A stretch of 64,000 nt of DNA from Flavisolibacter longurius (GCA_013327885.1 JABUMY010000006.1:248001-312000); one strand, 5' to 3'; shown: positions 55,532 through 64,000, counted from the stretch's first letter. Notes: generated by a model from the letters alone, not told the origin. Translations and numbers: made by a program.

Positions 55532-56038
55532 TCAATTTGCTCCCCTTCCCGAAAAACGAAATCCATCCAGGAAAGCATCGTGGTTGCCCACCGTCGTATC
55601 AGAAATATTCTTTACATAGAGCACACCAACCACCCGGCCATTGGTATAGCCTTTTACCTTCCAGTCGATGCCCTGGCTATCCTGCCAGTAATCGGTAATC
55701 GTCAACTGCCTGTCGTCGGTCTTAATGTCCATCGATACGTTGCAGTAAATGTGCATAGGCTTGCGCACCCGGTTGAGGTAATGCACCAAAATGCTTTCCG
55801 CCTCCTCCAGCGAATACGCCTCCTGCATTTGCACACAGATGGTACCATAGGTAACACCATTTTCGGTGTATTCATTAAAAAATACCTTATCGCCGCCTTT
55901 TGTATGCCGAACATGCAGGGTACGGGCACTTGAATTGAGGTAGGAGGAGCAGCCCGGGCAAATGAGGTAGCGCTTAAATCGCGGTGCGGTTGCCCTGAGC
56001 ACAAAGCTGGTAGCTAAAAAGACAAATAGGTTTTCCAT
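55532..56038 (-). CDS. Hypothetical protein with N-terminal CxxC segment
   Basis: A 168-residue protein starting MENLFVFLATSF, with a short hydrophobic segment and CPGC near residue 27. The rest is a mixed alpha/beta domain with no recognised motif (HIYCNVSMDIKTD, GFRFSGRGAN ending). The frame continues upstream to 56137, but that would overlap the hutH start on the other strand; ATG 56038 leaves 51 bases for divergent promoters. Confidence 0.65.
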   Translation of the reverse strand: MENLFVFLATSFVLRATAPRFKRYLICPGCSSYLNSSARTLHVRHTKGGDKVFFNEYTENGVTYGTICVQMQEAYSLEEAESILVHYLNRVRKPMHIYCNVSMDIKTDDRQLTITDYWQDSQGIDWKVKGYTNGRVVGVLYVKNISDTTVGNHDAFLDGFRFSGRGAN

Positions 56039-56089
56039 AGCGGTAAAATCTGGTGACTTGTTGAAGATAAAAGATATTTTTACGACCCT

Positions 56090-57655
56090 ATGGACAGCAC
56101 GGAATTTTTCTACGGACAAGACCAACTGACCGTTCAACTGGCGATTGCATTAGCCCAAAAAAAACAAAAAGGTAGCCTCAGCCCGGGCACAAAAGACCGC
56201 ATCCGGGAAAACCAGCGCCATGTACAAGCCATGGCCGATACGGGCAAAACGGTGTACGGCATCACCACGGGTTTTGGCATTTTGGCCAACACCCACATCA
56301 GCGCAGAAGATACCGCCACCCTTCAATACAAGATCCTGCAAAGCCATAGCGTTGGGGTGGGAGAGGCGGTTCCCGGTGAAATTGCGCGGCTGATGCTCAT
56401 CACCAAAGTGCATTCACTGGCGCAAGGTTATTCAGGTGTGCAGCTATCCACGCTGGAACGGATTCTCTGGCATCTTGAAGCCAATGTGATTCCAGTAGTT
56501 CCCATCCAGGGCAGCGTTGGAGCTTCGGGCGACCTGGCGCCGCTGGCCCATCTTTTTCTCCCGCTCATCGGCCTGGGCGAAGTGTTTTACAAAGGTGCCC
56601 GGCACAAAACAGGCGATGTGCTGCACAGCTTAGGTATGGCGCCGGTGGCGCTGGGACCCAAAGAAGGCCTTGCGCTTATCAATGGCACACAGTTCATTTT
56701 AGCCTATGCCATCAAAGCCGTGGAGCGCATGCATTATTGCCTGGAGGCGGCAGACATCATTGGCGCCATGAGCCTGGAAGCCCTCACCGGTACAAAAGCA
56801 CCGTTTGATGAACGCCTGCACCAATTGCGCCCTTACACCGGCAACCGGTTGGTAGCACAACGCCTGCGCAAGCTGCTCAGCCATTCGCAGATCATGCAAA
56901 GCCATGTTGATTGCGGACGGGTGCAAGACCCTTATTCGCTGCGGTGCATGCCACAGGTGCACGGTGCCAGTCGTACCGCCTGGCTGCACCTGAAAGAAGC
57001 CACGGAAATTGAAATGGCTTCGGTTACTGATAACCCCATTGTACTGGGAGAAGACGATACCATCAGTGGCGGCAATTTTCATGGCCAGCCCTTAGCCCTG
57101 CCATTGGATTATGCCTGCTTTGCGGCGGCGGAGATCGGCAATATTTCGGACCGTCGCTGTTATCTTTTGCTCGAAGGCAAATGGGGTTTGCCCCTGCTGC
57201 TGATGCAGGATGTTGGCCTGAACAGCGGCTTTATGATACCGCAGTATACAACGGCTGCGCTGGTGTCGGAGAACAAAACGCTTTGCTTCCCGGCAAGTGC
57301 CGACAGCATTCCCACCTCACTGGGACAGGAAGACCATGTGAGCATGGGCAGCATCAGCGGACGTAAGCTGAATACCGTTTTGCAAAACCTTGAATACATA
57401 CTTGCGATTGAATTGCTTTGTGCCTGCCAGGCGATCGAGTTCAGGCGACCGCTGGAAAGCAGCGCTTTGCTGGAAGAAGCCCATCATTATGTGCGCCGCT
57501 TTGTTGGCTTTGCCGAAGAAGACCGCGTTTTTGCCAACGATATCAACAGCATTAAATCCATCATCGAAAATTATTCATTTGTACAGCATGTGCAAAAAGC
57601 AGCGGCCGACCAGGACATCCTGCTGAACGAAGGTTTTACAGGCTTTACGTTATGA
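56090..57655 (+). CDS. hutH: Histidine ammonia-lyase HutH
   Basis: A 521-residue cytosolic enzyme that turns histidine into urocanate and ammonia, the first step of histidine use. The MIO prosthetic group forms from Ala145-Ser146-Gly147 in GSVGASGDLAPL. TGFGILANTHI, QSHVDCGRVQDPYSLRC and LPTSLGQEDHVSMGS-type segments are typical. The start ATG at 56090 gives MDSTEFFYG. No hutU/hutI genes are adjacent. Confidence 0.94.
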   Translation: MDSTEFFYGQDQLTVQLAIALAQKKQKGSLSPGTKDRIRENQRHVQAMADTGKTVYGITTGFGILANTHISAEDTATLQYKILQSHSVGVGEAVPGEIARLMLITKVHSLAQGYSGVQLSTLERILWHLEANVIPVVPIQGSVGASGDLAPLAHLFLPLIGLGEVFYKGARHKTGDVLHSLGMAPVALGPKEGLALINGTQFILAYAIKAVERMHYCLEAADIIGAMSLEALTGTKAPFDERLHQLRPYTGNRLVAQRLRKLLSHSQIMQSHVDCGRVQDPYSLRCMPQVHGASRTAWLHLKEATEIEMASVTDNPIVLGEDDTISGGNFHGQPLALPLDYACFAAAEIGNISDRRCYLLLEGKWGLPLLLMQDVGLNSGFMIPQYTTAALVSENKTLCFPASADSIPTSLGQEDHVSMGSISGRKLNTVLQNLEYILAIELLCACQAIEFRRPLESSALLEEAHHYVRRFVGFAEEDRVFANDINSIKSIIENYSFVQHVQKAAADQDILLNEGFTGFTL

Positions 57656-57712
57656 AATACAGGGGAGATACGTGTGGCATAAATTTTTTATTTCTCCGCA
57701 CAAAATCAAAAT

Positions 57713-58327
57713 ATGAAAAGACTGAACCTCTGCATTTTAAGTATGGCAATAGCCGCCGTTGTGATTTCCTGCAATGAAGGCTCCAACACAACAGCAGCAA
57801 CCAGCACAAGCGATCAAACGGGCAACACGGTTACCAATCCAACTGGCTCTGTTGGCGATACAACTTCGCTCACCGGCGGCAGTAATACGCCGTTGAGCGG
57901 ACAGGATTCTGCATTTGGCATGAAGGCAGCTGCCGGCGGTATGATGGAAGTAGAGGCCGGCAATGCAGCCCAGCTAAAAGCGCAACACGAAAGAGTGAAG
58001 GCCTATGGCGCCATGATGGTAAGAGATCACAACACGGCCAACCAGGAACTGATGACCATTCTTTCGGGCCGCGGCTTAACACCGCCAGCTACCTTGCCTG
58101 CGGAGCACAAAGCACATGTGGATGCACTGAACAAAACAAGCGGCGCCGCATTTGACAAACAATACATGGGTATGATGGTTTCCGACCACGAAAAAACCAT
58201 TGCCGATTTTGAAAAGCAGGCCAGTGCCGGCACCGATGCAGACCTGAAAGCATTTGCCACGAAAACCTTACCGGCGCTTCGTGCCCACAGGGATTCGGCG
58301 GTAGCGATTAATGCGGCGATTAAATAA
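57713..58327 (+). CDS. DUF4142 lipoprotein
   Basis: A 204-residue lipoprotein with lipobox VISC (Cys20), a Thr/Asn/Gly-rich linker to about residue 65, and a DUF4142 (ferritin-like, four-helix) domain (about 66-204) with KAYGAMMVRDHNTANQEL, a typical helix, and MGMMVSDHEKTIADFEKQ. Function of DUF4142 is unknown. The stop codon is immediately followed by a heptamer array. Confidence 0.85.
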   Translation: MKRLNLCILSMAIAAVVISCNEGSNTTAATSTSDQTGNTVTNPTGSVGDTTSLTGGSNTPLSGQDSAFGMKAAAGGMMEVEAGNAAQLKAQHERVKAYGAMMVRDHNTANQELMTILSGRGLTPPATLPAEHKAHVDALNKTSGAAFDKQYMGMMVSDHEKTIADFEKQASAGTDADLKAFATKTLPALRAHRDSAVAINAAIK

Positions 58328-58376
58328 GAAGTAGGAGTTGAGAAGTATGCAGTAGGCAGTAAGCAGTAGGCAGTAA
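58328..58376 (+). repeat. Tandem heptamer array after the DUF4142 gene
   Basis: Seven 7-base units (GAAGTAG, GAGTTGA, GAAGTAT, then GCAGTAG/GCAGTAA alternating) begin directly after the stop codon. The array is an inverted partner of 58561-58598. Confidence 0.88.
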
Positions 58377-58429
58377 AAACAGCCTTTGCGCTGAGCCAAA
58401 CCATATCACATTTGATAATCTCACTTTAA

Positions 58430-58458
58430 ACAAAAGGCACGTTTATCGTGCCTTTTGT
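58430..58458. terminator. Bidirectional terminator between convergent genes
   Basis: A 12-base stem (ACAAAAGGCACG / CGTGCCTTTTGT) with loop TTTAT. It sits between the two inverted heptamer arrays and can serve the DUF4142 and the mutase genes. Confidence 0.85.
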
Positions 58459-58560
58459 TATTTATTGGATTGAATAAAAATCTGTTTTTCTGAAAAAAGA
58501 TTATTACAACATTTTCATTTTTATTAAGCGGCTATCGACTTAATCCTGCCAATTGTTGGC

Positions 58561-58598
58561 TTCCGACTGCCTACTGCTTACTGCTTACTTCTCAACTA
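58561..58598 (-). repeat. Inverted heptamer array overlapping the mutase stop codon
   Basis: On the minus strand the units read GAAGTAA, GCAGTAA, GCAGTAG and GCAGTCG directly after the TAG stop (58596-58598). It matches the array at 58328-58376 in inverted orientation with only a few mismatches over about 30 bases. Confidence 0.85.
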
Positions 58599-60161
58599 CC
58601 GGTATTCACCAAACACCTCCCGCAATACATCAGCAATCTCACCGAGGGTGCAATAGTTTTCCACGGCGGCAACTACAGCGGGCATAAGGTTGGTGCCATC
58701 AATGGCAGCGGAACGAACTGATTGCAAAGCCCCCTTTACGGCTGCCGCATCGCGGGATGCTTTTAATCGGGACAGGCTTTCGATCTGTTTGTCACGAATA
58801 CTGTCATCCACGCGAAAAACAGGAATGTTGCCCACTTTCTCCTGGCTGAATTTATTCACGCCAACAATGATCTTTTCGCCCCTTTCAATGCCCCGCTGGT
58901 AGTCGTAAGCACTGCGTGCAATTTCATCCTGCATAAAACCGCTTTCTATGGCCGATACACTGCCGCCCATGGCGTCAATTTTTTCCAGCAGGCTCCAGGC
59001 ACGTTCTTCCACTTCTGCGGTAAGCGCTTCTACAAAATAAGAACCGGCTAACGGATCCACTGTGTCCGGCGCACCGCTTTCAAACGCAATGATCTGTTGT
59101 GTCCGCAATGCAATGCTGGCTGCTTCTTCCGTAGGCAGGCTAAGGGCTTCGTCATAGCCATTTGTGTGCAGCGATTGCGTACCGCCTAAGACCGCCGCCA
59201 GCGACTGAATGGTTACACGGGAGATGTTGTTGAGAGGTTGCTGTGCCGTTAAAGTGCTGCCGCCGGTTTGTGTGTGAAAGCGCAGCATCAGTGCTTTGGG
59301 ATCGGTAGCGCCAAGGTCTGTCATGATCTTTGCCCACATACGCCTTGCCGCACGAAACTTGGCCACTTCTTCAAAGAGGTTGTTGTGGGCATTGAAGAAA
59401 AATGAAAGTCGTTTGCCAAAAACGTTGATGTCAAGGCCTTTTTGCAACGCCGCCTGCACATAGGCCTTACCGTTACTTAGCGTAAATGCAATTTCCTGTA
59501 CGGCCGTGCTGCCGGCTTCGCGGATATGGTAGCCCGAGATAGAGATGGTGTTCCATTTGGGCACTTCCTTGCTACACCACTCAAAAATATCGGTGATGAT
59601 GCGCATGGAAGGCTTGGGCGGGTAGATATAGGTTCCTCTGGCTGCGTATTCTTTCAGAATATCGTTCTGAATGGTGCCTGTGATTTTTTTTAGGTCGGCA
59701 CCCTGCTTTTTCGCCAGGGCCACGTAAAACGAAAGAAGAATATAAGCCGTTGCGTTGATGGTCATGGACGTAGATACATCCTGCAGGCGAATGCCGTTAA
59801 AAAGAGCTTCCATATCCTGCAATGAATCAATGGCCACACCCACTTTTCCCACTTCACCTTCCGCCAGTTGATGGTCGCTGTCGTAGCCAATTTGCGTGGG
59901 CAAATCAAACGCAACGCTCAAGCCCATCACACCCTGCGACAAAAGGTAATGGTACCGTTTATTGCTTTCTTCAGCCGTGGAAAAACCAGCGTACTGCCGC
60001 ATGGTCCAGAGCTTCCCCCGGTACATATCGGGCTGAATGCCTCGTGTAAACGGCAATTCACCCGGTTTGCCCAAACTGTCAGCAGAAAGATTGGCAAGAT
60101 CTTCCGGTGTGTACACCGTTTTTATTTCGATTCCCGAATCGGTTTGTTTGTTCTGACTCAT
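58596..60161 (-). CDS. Methylmalonyl-CoA mutase large-subunit-type protein without B12 domain
   Basis: A 521-residue catalytic domain of the methylmalonyl-CoA mutase family. The start has [30 protein letters not shown], where the Tyr of RQYAGF corresponds to the MCM substrate tyrosine; PPKPSMR carries the substrate arginine and SGYHIREAG the catalytic histidine. These residues favour methylmalonyl-CoA over isobutyryl-CoA. The usual C-terminal cobalamin-binding domain is missing, so a separate B12 subunit is expected, but none is in the window. The 3' end overlaps the inverted heptamer array. Confidence 0.88.
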   Translation of the reverse strand: MSQNKQTDSGIEIKTVYTPEDLANLSADSLGKPGELPFTRGIQPDMYRGKLWTMRQYAGFSTAEESNKRYHYLLSQGVMGLSVAFDLPTQIGYDSDHQLAEGEVGKVGVAIDSLQDMEALFNGIRLQDVSTSMTINATAYILLSFYVALAKKQGADLKKITGTIQNDILKEYAARGTYIYPPKPSMRIITDIFEWCSKEVPKWNTISISGYHIREAGSTAVQEIAFTLSNGKAYVQAALQKGLDINVFGKRLSFFFNAHNNLFEEVAKFRAARRMWAKIMTDLGATDPKALMLRFHTQTGGSTLTAQQPLNNISRVTIQSLAAVLGGTQSLHTNGYDEALSLPTEEAASIALRTQQIIAFESGAPDTVDPLAGSYFVEALTAEVEERAWSLLEKIDAMGGSVSAIESGFMQDEIARSAYDYQRGIERGEKIIVGVNKFSQEKVGNIPVFRVDDSIRDKQIESLSRLKASRDAAAVKGALQSVRSAAIDGTNLMPAVVAAVENYCTLGEIADVLREVFGEYR

Positions 60162-60222
60162 AAATTTTCAAATAACAGCAACATCGTTTTAAATAAACAG
60201 CCGTTTCCACTCACTCCATAAC

Positions 60223-60720
60223 CTAAAGGATACGTCTTGCTTCTTCATTCAGCGTGTCCAGCGTAAACGTATGCAAAGCGGCATTCTCCTGGTTTAGAAT
60301 TGCCTCCAGTAGACCTTTATTGAGATCATGTGCCGATGCTTCCGCAGGAAGGGTACGGGCAATGGTATTGATGATCAAAAGAGTTTGATCGCGAAGGTTG
60401 CGTACGGCTTCCCAGGCAGCCTGGCTGACATAGATCTGTTGCGAAGCGTTGTATTCAAATTCCTGCTTGATGGTTTCTATCAGCATCAATTGCATGTCTC
60501 TTGCCGAAAGCTGTGGCTGGTTCACGCGACTGATCAATGCAGGCAGTGAAATGCGTTCGCAGAGGATAACCAGTCTTTCAAATGCCTGCAATTGCAGGGG
60601 CTTGGTGGTAAAGGACTGCACCGGGACCGGCTGTTTTTCGCGGTAGGTGCGTAAAAACGCCAGGAAACCAACAACAAGGGCCAGGGCTGAGATCAAAAGA
60701 CTAAGCGTGGATGCTTCCAT
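60223..60720 (-). CDS. Membrane-anchored hypothetical protein
   Basis: A 165-residue protein with an N-terminal membrane helix (LSLLISALALVVGFLAFLRTY) and a cytoplasmic helical domain with many polar residues (QLMLIETIKQEFEYNASQQ and similar). No family recognised. It lies 61 bases upstream of the mutase gene on the same strand and may be co-transcribed with it. Confidence 0.68.
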   Translation of the reverse strand: MEASTLSLLISALALVVGFLAFLRTYREKQPVPVQSFTTKPLQLQAFERLVILCERISLPALISRVNQPQLSARDMQLMLIETIKQEFEYNASQQIYVSQAAWEAVRNLRDQTLLIINTIARTLPAEASAHDLNKGLLEAILNQENAALHTFTLDTLNEEARRIL

Positions 60721-60812
60721 GAAATTTTATTAAGGGGCAAAAATACTGTGAAACTCTTTCTGTATGCCGTTGGCGGTAACGAACTTGTGTCGTATCGTAG
60801 TAAATTTGCCAC

Positions 60813-61157
60813 ATGAATACAATTACAGCAGCACCGGTGCAATTTACCGACGGTGCAGTAACAGAAATAAAACGCCTGATGCAGGAACCCGGTTTTGATC
60901 AGAGCAAAACCTTGCGCATTGGCGTCAAGGGTGGCGGGTGCTCCGGGTTGTCGTATGTGCTGGGGTTTGATGACAGGGGAGAGAAGGACAATGCCTACGA
61001 GGTAAACGGGGTGCCTTTTGTAATGGACCCGGCGCATGAACTTTACCTTGCCGGCATGCAGATCGACTGGGAAAATGGCTTAAACAACCGGGGCTTTACG
61101 TTTAGCAATCCCAACGCATCATCGACTTGCGGCTGCGGTTCGTCATTTGGCGTATAA
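60813..61157 (+). CDS. A-type iron-sulfur carrier (HesB/IscA/SufA/ErpA family)
   Basis: A 114-residue protein. The three ligand cysteines are Cys43 in GGGCSGLSY and Cys106, Cys108 in STCGCGSSF, the hallmark of A-type Fe-S carriers. VPFVMDPAHELYLAGMQIDWE is also family typical. It passes Fe-S clusters to target proteins. No suf or isc genes lie nearby, so the specific subtype is not set. A terminator follows at 61187-61217. Confidence 0.93.
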   Translation: MNTITAAPVQFTDGAVTEIKRLMQEPGFDQSKTLRIGVKGGGCSGLSYVLGFDDRGEKDNAYEVNGVPFVMDPAHELYLAGMQIDWENGLNNRGFTFSNPNASSTCGCGSSFGV

Positions 61158-61186
61158 TCTTTACTGTGCATAAAAAATCATTCACT

Positions 61187-61217
61187 AAAAACGCAAACAA
61201 GTCGTTTGCGTTTTTTT
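61187..61217 (+). terminator. Rho-independent terminator after the Fe-S carrier gene
   Basis: A stem AAAAACGCAAAC / GTTTGCGTTTTT with loop AAGTC and a T-tract of 7 within the right end, 30 bases after the stop codon. Confidence 0.92.
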
Positions 61218-61281
61218 ATGCCGAATAAAATATGGTTTAAGCGTAAAAATTGATTTCACTACTTTTCTTCTCGCACTAATT

Positions 61282-61806
61282 TCATACCTCTCCACTTGAT
61301 TGTTGCCTCAATACATTCACCGTTACCAGTAGTTGGCCAGTATGGCGCATGGTGTGTTCGGCCGCATGAAAAAGTAATCCGAGTACAGTGGAAGGCAGTT
61401 TGCTCCGCCCGACTTCTCTTGCTTCCGTCAGGCTCTCCGCATCGAAGGTTTTCAGGTTCTCAACAAAACCATCAACTGTTTCATTAAGATGTTGACAAAG
61501 ACTGGCCGTTGATTCGTCTCCGCCAACGCCTTCTTTCTTCAAGTAGGCAAATTGCTCCGGGGAAAGTGCTTGCCCTTTTGCATAGGTCTGCAACCGGTCG
61601 AGCACACCGGGAATGTGTTGGAGGTGAAAGCCAACAGATGCAGAACCGGCAGGCTTTTCCCACAACAAAGCATCCGGGAAATTTTGCAGCATCCCGTTGA
61701 TCTCTTCTTTTGCCTGTAACAGCGCATGTGCCGCCGGTTGCAGGTAAGGTGAGATGCCAGGTAAAGCGCCGCGCAGCCAAACTTCGGGTTGTGTAGAGGT
61801 AGACAT
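61282..61806 (-). CDS. DinB-family protein
   Basis: A 174-residue DinB/YfiT-like protein with a four-helix bundle and the usual metal-binding histidines: GFHLQHIPGVLDRL (near residue 60) and LLFHAAEHTMRHTGQLL (about 145-160). Members act as metal-dependent transferases, often in thiol (bacillithiol) chemistry; the substrate here is unknown. It is convergent with the Fe-S carrier gene. Confidence 0.82.
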   Translation of the reverse strand: MSTSTQPEVWLRGALPGISPYLQPAAHALLQAKEEINGMLQNFPDALLWEKPAGSASVGFHLQHIPGVLDRLQTYAKGQALSPEQFAYLKKEGVGGDESTASLCQHLNETVDGFVENLKTFDAESLTEAREVGRSKLPSTVLGLLFHAAEHTMRHTGQLLVTVNVLRQQSSGEV

Positions 61807-61943
61807 AGCTCAAAGGTATTGGCTTTTCATTACCAACGGGAACAGCAGCTTTAGCGTCTATCCAATATGGGTTAAACAAACCTTTTCAAACAAATTGTTT
61901 CAATACAAAATGTCAACTGTAAAATGTATTCAACCAAATAACC

Positions 61944-62186
61944 TTATTTGGTCATCAGCACTCTTGTTTGCGTGCCAATGGGAATATTCACCGAGGGCTT
62001 TTCGTAAGTGACGAACGAAACATCTTTTTCGGTTTGCCAGGTAAATATCTTTTGCCGGAGATTGGGATAGCGATTGACCTCTTCAACTTTTACAAGCGTG
62101 GCATAGACCATCTCGGCCTGTACCTCTTTGGCGGGAAAGCAAGCATAGCAGACCGCGCAAATGGCAAGGGATAAAATTGTTTTCAT
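61944..62186 (-). CDS. Small secreted protein, function unknown
   Basis: An 80-residue protein with a signal peptide (MKTILSLAICAVCYACFPAKEVQA) and a short mature part (YATLVKVEEVNRYPNLRQKIFTWQTEKD...). A ribosome-binding AGGAA is directly before ATG 62186. No family recognised. Confidence 0.6.
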   Translation of the reverse strand: MKTILSLAICAVCYACFPAKEVQAEMVYATLVKVEEVNRYPNLRQKIFTWQTEKDVSFVTYEKPSVNIPIGTQTRVLMTK

Positions 62187-62538
62187 TTCCTGTGTTTTTT
62201 GTTAGCACAAAATCTTGTCTTCAGTACAGAAACAGGCTCAATCTTATCAAAGCATGGATGGCAGCTATTGCTGAAAGAACAAAGTATGTTCCAATTTGTT
62301 GGCAGTAGGGTTGAAGTGATGAGGTGCAGAAGCCAGACAAGGCAACTCCCGGCGTTTTAAAAATCTATGTAGTTGTAAAAGAAGCAGTAACAAAAAATCG
62401 GGACAGTGAAATATTTTTTAATACGAAAGCGCGGCACGATTTCGTTTCATCCTTTTTTAGATAAAATAGCAAACAAACTAGCCGGGGACCAAACTTACAC
62501 ACGCAAACGGGTAAGGTTCTGTGCAGAAAATTGAGTAA
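62187..62538. other. 352-base intergenic region
   Basis: I see no gene, repeat or clear structure here beyond the RBS of the 62186 gene. Confidence 0.5.
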
Positions 62539-63057
62539 CTAATCAGCAGTATCGTTCAATACTTTTTCCATCACCATAAATTCAAGCTTTTGCCGGGGCA
62601 GGCCAAAAGCCGGATCATCAGGAAACGGCGCTCTTTCACCTGTATCCTTGTAGCCTTTGCGTTTATAGTATTCTATAAGTGTTTCCCTGGCCGTTATCAC
62701 TGTCATTTGTATACGGTTGCAATCACATAGATGGGCAACCTCTTGGGCAGCTTGCATTAGCGAAGCGCCAATTCCCTTGGCCTGCAGCATTGGCGATACC
62801 GTTAACATACCCAAGTAAAGCACCCTGCCTTTTTTCTCTAGGTAAACACAACCAACAATCTCTTCGTCTTCCGCTACCAAAATTTCGGCTTCGCTATTTT
62901 CAATCATTCCCTGCAACGAAGTTTCGCTGGTGCGGATGCCATCCAGCAGGTCAGCCTCTGTTGTCCAGCCCTGGCGGGAGCTGTCGCCCCGGTAAGCACT
63001 GTTCACTAGTTTATTTAATGCAACAACATCTTTCGCTGTCGCTTTCCTGATCTTCAT
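62539..63057 (-). CDS. GNAT-family N-acetyltransferase
   Basis: A 172-residue GNAT protein. MKIRKATAKDV is a typical start; VGCVYLEKKGRVLYLGMLTVSPMLQAKGIGASLMQAA holds the acetyl-CoA-binding region (Q/RxxGxG/A as QAKGIG), and YYKRKGYKDTG lies near the C-terminus. The substrate is unknown. It starts 32 bases after the ThuA gene ends, so it is probably in the same operon. ATG 63057 is preferred over the longer frame. Confidence 0.9.
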   Translation of the reverse strand: MKIRKATAKDVVALNKLVNSAYRGDSSRQGWTTEADLLDGIRTSETSLQGMIENSEAEILVAEDEEIVGCVYLEKKGRVLYLGMLTVSPMLQAKGIGASLMQAAQEVAHLCDCNRIQMTVITARETLIEYYKRKGYKDTGERAPFPDDPAFGLPRQKLEFMVMEKVLNDTAD

Positions 63058-63089
63058 GCTGCCTCCATTCACGGTAAAAAAAAGCTGTT

Positions 63090-63846
63090 CTATTTTTTGC
63101 CTGTTGCCGCCCATCGGATACCGGCCAGCAGGTGGTCAAGAAATGCCGGCTCGTCGAAGGTTTGCGGAACATGGCCCAACGCGGTATAAAAAGAGCGACC
63201 ACCATCGTACTGCTGGTACCAGGCAATCGGATGCATCTTACCCATGCCTTCTGATTTTTTGTTACCCCACTGCACGTTGGCGTTGTAGGTCGATTCGTCA
63301 ACAGACAAGATATACTGGAGGTTGGGCGATTTTTCAGGACCGAAATCATACCATTCGTCCGTCCAGAGGCGACCGTTGGCAAAGCCTTCGAGTCCCGGGA
63401 ACGTTTTGTCGAGCACTTGGAGCTTTGCTGTTTGAATGGCCGGGTGAATTTTAAACATACGGCCAACCAACTTTGTGTACCATTCCCAATCGTATTCCGT
63501 ATCCGACGCACTGTGTATGCCCACATAACCTTTACCTGACTGGATAAAGCGTTCCATTACTTTTTGCTGTTCGTCATTAAAAATATTACCGGTAGTATGC
63601 AGGAAGATCACTACCTGGAATTGGGAAAGGTATTGGTCGTTAAAGCCACCTGGGTTCTCCCATAACACAACATCGAAAAAAATGCCTTTCGGCCATCTTT
63701 TTTAAAGCGATCACGCCACTGTGCAGGGCTTCGTGGTGCCATCCGTTGGTAGTGGTCACCAGCAGGGCCTTAAATTGTTTTTGCGCCATTGCAGGAGCAA
63801 CCAAAAGCTGAAGTACCATAAGCGTAAAAAAGAGTTTTTTTCTCAT
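63090..63846 (-). pseudogene. ThuA-domain protein, split by a frameshift
   Basis: The gene starts at 63846 with a signal peptide (MRKKLFFTLMVLQLLVAPAMA) and ThuA-type FKALLVTTTNGWHHEALHSG, then loses frame near residue 50. The rest (WENPGGFNDQYLSQFQVVIFLHTTGNIFNDEQQK ... GIHSASDTEYDW) continues in the next frame to 63090. The break is at a run of seven A (63676-63682 on the plus strand); six would keep the frame. ThuA-like proteins are trehalose-utilisation-type folds related to class I glutamine amidotransferases. Whether this is a real mutation, a slippage-controlled gene or a sequencing error cannot be decided here. Confidence 0.82.
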
Positions 63847-63875
63847 TGATGAAAGATAGGGGATAATTGAGAATC

Positions 63876-63904
63876 GATATTCGGATATTGAGATATTGGG
63901 ATAC
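63876..63904. repeat. Octamer array at the window end
   Basis: Units GATATTCG, GATATTGA, GATATTGG and GATAC (8-base period), the same unit family as at 13070-13108. Confidence 0.7.
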
Positions 63905-63909
63905 TTTAC

Positions 63910-63958
63910 GTTTATTGATAACCGTTTACTGTTTGCCGTTTACCGTTTACCGTTTTTT
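63910..63958. repeat. Heptamer array of the GTTTACC type
   Basis: Seven 7-base units (GTTTATT, GATAACC, GTTTACT, GTTTGCC, GTTTACC twice, GTTTTTT) directly follow the octamer array. Confidence 0.8.
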
Positions 63959-63964
63959 GCTTCT

Positions 63965-63999
63965 CGTCTGACGTCTCTCGTTTGACGTCTCTCGTCTAC
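63965..63999. repeat. Heptamer array of the CGTCTGA type
   Basis: Five 7-base units (CGTCTGA, CGTCTCT, CGTTTGA, CGTCTCT, CGTCTAC) run to the window edge and may continue beyond it. Confidence 0.78.
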
Positions 64000-64000
64000 C

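Noticed and set aside
63876-63999. Possible CRISPR-like array
   Set aside because: Units are only 7-8 bases and contiguous, with no spacers and no cas genes.

Overview
The window reads as chromosomal DNA of a Bacteroidota bacterium, most likely a Chitinophagia/Chitinophagaceae-type soil or freshwater organism. Seen in the sequence: candidate TAnnTTTG promoter elements, a C-terminal type IX secretion sorting domain (52693-53667), a TonB-dependent receptor with a carboxypeptidase-like N-terminal domain, DUF4142 and DUF4153 proteins, secreted glycoside hydrolases and weak Shine-Dalgarno signals. The genus cannot be fixed from this alone. No insertion sequence, prophage, rRNA or CRISPR array is visible. 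One tRNA gene (tRNA-Arg, TCT) is present.

Layout. 1-1009: end of an Fsr-like MFS exporter. 1253-7962: a nitrite-ammonification operon (nrfH, nrfA, an outer-membrane porin, a ResB/ResC fusion for cytochrome c maturation) closed by a strong terminator. 8304-13059: a DUF4352-like protein, then tesA divergent from an ABC transporter pair (ybbA/ybbP-like), an arrangement also known in E. coli. 13229-20277, mostly minus strand: a small membrane protein, a serine beta-lactamase-like hydrolase, a B12-binding radical SAM protein and a membrane-protein/HTH-regulator cluster carrying two copies of one palindromic operator. 20603-24991: a bilobal retropepsin-like protease overlapping a protein with four tandem glycogen-binding (CBM48/AMPK-type) modules, a small membrane protein and an exopolysaccharide-initiating sugar transferase. 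25265-35165: secreted carbohydrate-active enzymes (GH123, GH20, a CE1-like esterase, GH51, GH78) without a SusC/SusD pair. 35422-40007: MetY, a small conserved protein and a large soluble PAS/GAF histidine kinase. 40719-44755: a minus-strand operon whose three products all carry unusual cysteine clusters (small CGGKC protein, TonB receptor, Asp-box lipoprotein), the best candidate here for an undescribed system. 44885-53667: GreA-like factor, HPF, a second PAS histidine kinase, a LURP-one-like protein, a DHFR-family protein, and an S74-chaperone/YadA-like protein beside a T9SS cargo. 53876-63846: a CE15 glucuronoyl esterase, tRNA-Arg, HutH, DUF4142, a methylmalonyl-CoA mutase catalytic subunit, an A-type Fe-S carrier, DinB, GNAT and a frameshifted ThuA gene.

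A theme running through the window is a set of degenerate tandem arrays with a strict 7-bp (sometimes 8-bp) period, several starting exactly at stop codons and twice flanking convergent gene pairs. They differ in sequence but share period and placement.

All calls were made by reading the sequence and translations. No database search was run, so family names rest on motif recognition.
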